A stretch of DNA of 64,000 nt from positions 1 to 64,000 of IMG/VR virus record IMGVR_UViG_3300025118_004856, one strand, 5' to 3'. The notes below the pieces were generated by a model, which was not told where the DNA came from, did no database searches, and was given only the letters and a program-made list of their open reading frames with translations. A program made the position numbers and the translations under genes. This DNA comes from a virus. Shown here piece by piece: positions 61,225-64,000 of this stretch. Each line of letters starts with the position of its first letter. Within the stretch, counting starts at the first letter, position 1.

Positions 61225-61536
61225 CTATTTCTTTCTTTCTTCAGGAGTATGTTGCTTTACTGTGTCTGATATGGTAAATAGTTTATTTAAAACCTTACTA
61301 ATTCCTTCTTCTTGAATACGTTCTTTAAACTGTTCCCAAATAACAGTTTGGAGTTTGAATTTATTTACCACTTCTGAATTTAATACTTGATACAATTCAA
61401 AAGAGGAATAATTTTCAATCATTAACTTTGGGATAACACCATATCTCTTTTCACACACCTTACAATTGGGTTCAAAGGCTTCATCCTCCTCCATATCCTG
61501 GTAACACTTCTCACAGGATACTTTAGGATATATCAT
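61225..61536 (-). CDS. Tail chaperone-like protein with zinc motif
   Basis: 103 residues. Four cysteines (CEKCYQ, PNCKVC) at the start, then helices. Position between tape measure and the tail-assembly-chaperone-like gene suggests the second chaperone (T-type). The overlap with the upstream stop is ATGA; I see no clear slippery heptamer for a frameshift. Confidence 0.5.
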   Translation of the reverse strand: MIYPKVSCEKCYQDMEEDEAFEPNCKVCEKRYGVIPKLMIENYSSFELYQVLNSEVVNKFKLQTVIWEQFKERIQEEGISKVLNKLFTISDTVKQHTPEERKK

Positions 61537-61955
61537 TTTGAAGCTGATGAAGCTTTCGAGTTTTTTAGTTCTTCTTCATTTTGTTTCTCGTCTACAAAGT
61601 TATTAATATCTTGTGCAAAATCCATTATAAAATTTGCATGAGCACCAGATTTATCTGCTAATAATTTTTTATGTACCTTAGTACATTCAAGAGGAGTTTG
61701 TTTTCCTGTATTATCTGTAGTAACAACACCTTTCCAATCTTCTACCATCATATCCCAAAGATCAGCATCCCATTTCTCATTATCTGTTTTAGACATTTCT
61801 ATTTCCTGCCTAACTCCACCTCTCATTTTTGTCTTAACATATTTATTTCTTGATTTTCTAATTGATTCTGGACTTGCAAAACGAATTTTGAAACTTACAT
61901 CTTCATCATATTCAGCCCAAATACCTTCTCCTCCTACAGATAAATCTAACAACAT
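61533..61955 (-). CDS. Tail assembly chaperone-like protein
   Basis: 140 residues, beginning MLLDLSVGGEGIWAEYDEDVSF. Matches the position (between major tail protein and tape measure) and the mixed alpha/beta character of siphophage tail chaperones. Acidic C-terminus. Confidence 0.6.
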   Translation of the reverse strand: MLLDLSVGGEGIWAEYDEDVSFKIRFASPESIRKSRNKYVKTKMRGGVRQEIEMSKTDNEKWDADLWDMMVEDWKGVVTTDNTGKQTPLECTKVHKKLLADKSGAHANFIMDFAQDINNFVDEKQNEEELKNSKASSASK

Positions 61956-61983
61956 AAAGTTTATCTCCTTTTAAAACATTAAT

Positions 61984-62010
61984 AAAAAGCTCCCCATATT
62001 TCAGGGGAGC
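61984..62010 (-). terminator. Rho-independent terminator
   Basis: Minus strand GCTCCCC-TGAAATAT-GGGGAGC-TTTTTATT directly after the major tail protein gene; expected to limit read-through to the chaperone and tape genes. Confidence 0.88.
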
Positions 62011-62019
62011 CATAAAGAC

Positions 62020-63168
62020 TTATGCTAAAGCATTTGATTGTAAAACTGAGAATAATTCTATTCTCAAACTTTCTGTAAAACTACCTCTTGATTCTTCATT
62101 TGCTCCTGCACCATTTGACAGATTACCATTACCATCCATCCCATCTCTTGCTGCTTCTGCTTTCTTAGCTGTAAAACTAAAAGGTGCTGGTACTTTACTA
62201 AACCCACTAACAGGTCTTTGTGCGTCAGATATCTGAACAGCTGGCATGAACATTTCAAAAGCGTAGTAATAAGGTTGATTCCCACCTACTTGAATTTGAT
62301 CAGTTGCTCTTGCTCTTGCGTCCATCTTTAAAACCTGTCCTGATATAAACCAATTCTCAATACTTAAAGTTTCAGCTGCATCAAATTTTGGTATTTCAAA
62401 TGATCCTGTTATTTCTCTTGCGGCATCTCTTAAAGGTTCATCAACATAAGGAGCATTCAATGAAGTCAAATCTCCAACCAAGCTGTTGTTTAATGTAAGT
62501 GAAAAACTTGTTGGATAAAACTGCTCATCACCTGTTAATGCACCATCTGTATCTACTCCTATCCTGAATTGAAAATCTTCAAACCTGATAAACTTCTTTG
62601 GTGTTGCTACTGTTGCTGCTGCCAATGAAGTTGTAGTCGTACCTGAATTTCTTAAACGTCTTGCTATAACATCAAAACTAACTTTAACAAATTCCCCAGC
62701 TGCTCCTGTAATTGTCATACCATTGATTTTTACAGAATCATATTCATGAATAGCAGTAGATCCACTATCACCAAACTTATCAATAGCAAGTGAAACAAAA
62801 TATCCTTCAAGATCATCTCCTAATCTATATGAAGCATAATAAGCATAAGGCTTATCTCCAAGCATACCCAATGGTGTTACTGGAGTATCAGCTCTGCCCA
62901 TTGCCATTGCCATCATTGTGGCAAGAACTGGACTTGAATATTGGAAGTTCGTTTCAATAGTACCTGTTACAGTTTGAGAACTTGTAAGACCTGTCCCCTG
63001 ATCTGCCGTACCTGTTAATGATTCATCTGTTAAAAGGTTGGATGAAAAGACCAAAGCTTCACTTAATATTTCAATGCCTTGATTTGCTACATTGGTATCA
63101 ATTGCAGTTCCCCAAGTAGCACCCTTTCTTATTCCAATCTTCGTCAAATATCCTTTTGCGATTGGCAT
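62020..63168 (-). CDS. Major tail (tube) protein
   Basis: 382 residues. Beta-rich, with a long middle (EVVARRL...) and a C-terminal run (SGFSKVPAPFSFTAKKAEAARDG) as in tail-tube proteins. Followed by a strong terminator as expected for a highly expressed virion gene, and by chaperone and tape genes. The call rests mainly on gene order. Confidence 0.7.
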   Translation of the reverse strand: MPIAKGYLTKIGIRKGATWGTAIDTNVANQGIEILSEALVFSSNLLTDESLTGTADQGTGLTSSQTVTGTIETNFQYSSPVLATMMAMAMGRADTPVTPLGMLGDKPYAYYASYRLGDDLEGYFVSLAIDKFGDSGSTAIHEYDSVKINGMTITGAAGEFVKVSFDVIARRLRNSGTTTTSLAAATVATPKKFIRFEDFQFRIGVDTDGALTGDEQFYPTSFSLTLNNSLVGDLTSLNAPYVDEPLRDAAREITGSFEIPKFDAAETLSIENWFISGQVLKMDARARATDQIQVGGNQPYYYAFEMFMPAVQISDAQRPVSGFSKVPAPFSFTAKKAEAARDGMDGNGNLSNGAGANEESRGSFTESLRIELFSVLQSNALA

Positions 63169-63425
63169 TAGTATTTCCTCCTAAATCTCTTCTTACTTTT
63201 AGGCTTTAATGAGTCTTTACTTGACTCTTCATCAGATATATCTAAATCTGCTTTATGTTTCTTTTCTGGGTTATCCTGTCCTGTATAAGGAACAACCAAT
63301 CCTTCACGAATAAGTCTTTCTGCCATTTTATCCTCATACCTATTTTTTCCTGGTCGTATACCACCAGCCTGAGCATGGTTTGTAGCTCTATCATTCGGAA
63401 ACCAGACTTCGATCATCGTTGCCAT
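63168..63425 (-). CDS. Hypothetical protein, 85 aa, basic C-terminus
   Basis: Counted from MATMIEVWFPN, after GGGAGGAAC; a longer frame adds five residues. Starts with a strand-rich AERLIREGL segment (recalls head-tail connector or joining proteins) and ends KKRFRRKY. Next to the major tail protein. Confidence 0.58.
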   Translation of the reverse strand: MATMIEVWFPNDRATNHAQAGGIRPGKNRYEDKMAERLIREGLVVPYTGQDNPEKKHKADLDISDEESSKDSLKPKSKKRFRRKY

Positions 63426-63515
63426 CTTAGTTCCTCCCAAACATTGTTAATATAAAAATCTTCATCTTTAATTTAATCTTTGTTAAAAAAATCAATAAAG
63501 AAATGTAATTTCTTT

Positions 63516-63995
63516 TTAGGCACATAATTTTTTAGTTATGATAATACCTTTAGTAAAAAATAATTCCCAAGAATCTCTATTAAAATTAGTTTTTATGTGA
63601 CATTTAACACATAAAGTAATTAAATTTTTAGGATCATTATTTTGCTTATTATAATCAATGTGGTGGACACAATGTTTAAGTTTTTCTTCTTTTTCACCAC
63701 ACAATTGACAAGTATAATTATCTCTTTCTTTAATAGATTTTTTTAATTCTTTTGTAAAATTAAAAGAATAAGGTAGTTTTGAAATACCTCCTTGCCAATT
63801 ATAATTATTTTTTCCTCTAATCTTGTCTTTAGATTTTTCATACATCGCAATACCTTTATTCCAACTCTTATGTCCTTTTAAAGCAATGCTAAGTTTTTTT
63901 CTTGTTTCAATAGAAACAATCTTTCCTCTATTGCCATCACCTATTTTCTTTTTATGTTCTTCAGAATGCCTTTTACCTATTTTCCCAAGACTCAT
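63516..63995 (-). CDS. HNH homing endonuclease, probably incomplete at window edge
   Basis: 159 residues visible. NUMOD3 repeats (GKRHSEEHKKKIG) and an HNH end (YTCQLCGEKE, VHHIDYNKQ, NLITLCVKCH). Frame is open to within five bases of the window edge and its relatives are longer, so the N-terminus may continue outside. Confidence 0.85.
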   Translation of the reverse strand: MSLGKIGKRHSEEHKKKIGDGNRGKIVSIETRKKLSIALKGHKSWNKGIAMYEKSKDKIRGKNNYNWQGGISKLPYSFNFTKELKKSIKERDNYTCQLCGEKEEKLKHCVHHIDYNKQNNDPKNLITLCVKCHIKTNFNRDSWELFFTKGIIITKKLCA

Positions 63996-64000
63996 TTTCT

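Noticed and set aside
61225-61955. Programmed frameshift between the two tail chaperone genes
   Set aside because: The genes join by a plain ATGA overlap and I found no convincing slippery heptamer at the junction.
1-64000. Temperate lifestyle (prophage)
   Set aside because: No integrase, excisionase, attachment site or CI-type repressor seen; the single ribbon-helix-helix protein is not enough.

Overview
The window looks like part of a large, low-GC, tailed double-stranded DNA phage genome. Virion genes (tube-like tail protein, tape measure, tail hub, adhesin), a lysis set, five tRNA genes and a nearly complete phage replication and recombination machine lie in one almost unbroken block of minus-strand genes, many joined by ATGA-type stop/start overlaps. 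I see no integrase or rRNA. A lipoprotein with a lipobox, spanin-like coiled-coil membrane proteins and ADP/GDP-heptose-type sugar genes suggest a Gram-negative host, but the host cannot be named from the sequence.

Layout (most genes read right to left). 1-2.4 kb: small unknown genes, a five-tRNA cluster and a Fic-domain protein. 2.5-6.1 kb: SbcC/SbcD (T4 gp46/gp47-like) and a PD-(D/E)XK-like nuclease. 6.1-25.6 kb: a sugar-nucleotide and small-molecule cluster (B12/radical SAM enzyme, HddC- and HddA-like heptose enzymes, GDP-mannose-4,6-dehydratase-like enzyme, RmlC-like epimerase, two further epimerase/reductases, an SDR, two methyltransferases, a von Willebrand A protein, and thiamine-diphosphate E1 alpha and beta subunits split by an HNH gene). 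It is interrupted at 9.5-13.7 kb by a foreign-looking island: a large adenine methyltransferase, the tail end of a helicase, and three tandem hairpin repeats. 25.6-40.6 kb: UvsX/RecA, gp32-like SSB, clamp loader, uracil-DNA-glycosylase/DNA polymerase fusion, sliding clamp, an orphan restriction endonuclease with a wrecked cytosine methyltransferase, DnaG-like primase, replicative helicase, a sigma-like factor and an SNF2/HARP-like helicase. 40.6-44.9 kb: small zinc-ribbon proteins and a MoxR ATPase / DUF3150-like / metallopeptidase-VWA module. 44.9-45.8 kb: a largely non-coding, highly structured region. 45.84-46.0 kb: the only convincing plus-strand gene, a ribbon-helix-helix regulator. 46-48.3 kb: lysis genes (spanin-like proteins, holin-like protein, lipoprotein, amidase). 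48.3-64 kb: tail genes with an embedded sulfotransferase, a glycosyltransferase and three HNH homing endonucleases.

How it fits together: the replication genes form a mixed T4-like set (gp32, UvsX, gp44, gp46/47) with a Pol I-type polymerase carrying an N-terminal uracil-DNA glycosylase and a DnaN-type clamp. A repeated promoter-like motif, TGAGTATAAT, lies just upstream of several minus-strand genes; a phage sigma-like protein is a possible partner. The sugar cluster could make a GDP-(6-deoxy)-heptose-like sugar and decorate it by methylation.

The items most worth following are the structured RNA candidate at about 45.1-45.4 kb, the three-unit hairpin array at 13.4-13.7 kb, the restriction endonuclease that has lost its methyltransferase, the methyltransferase island that may derive from a DISARM or type ISP locus, the sugar/TPP cluster, and the repeated promoter motif.
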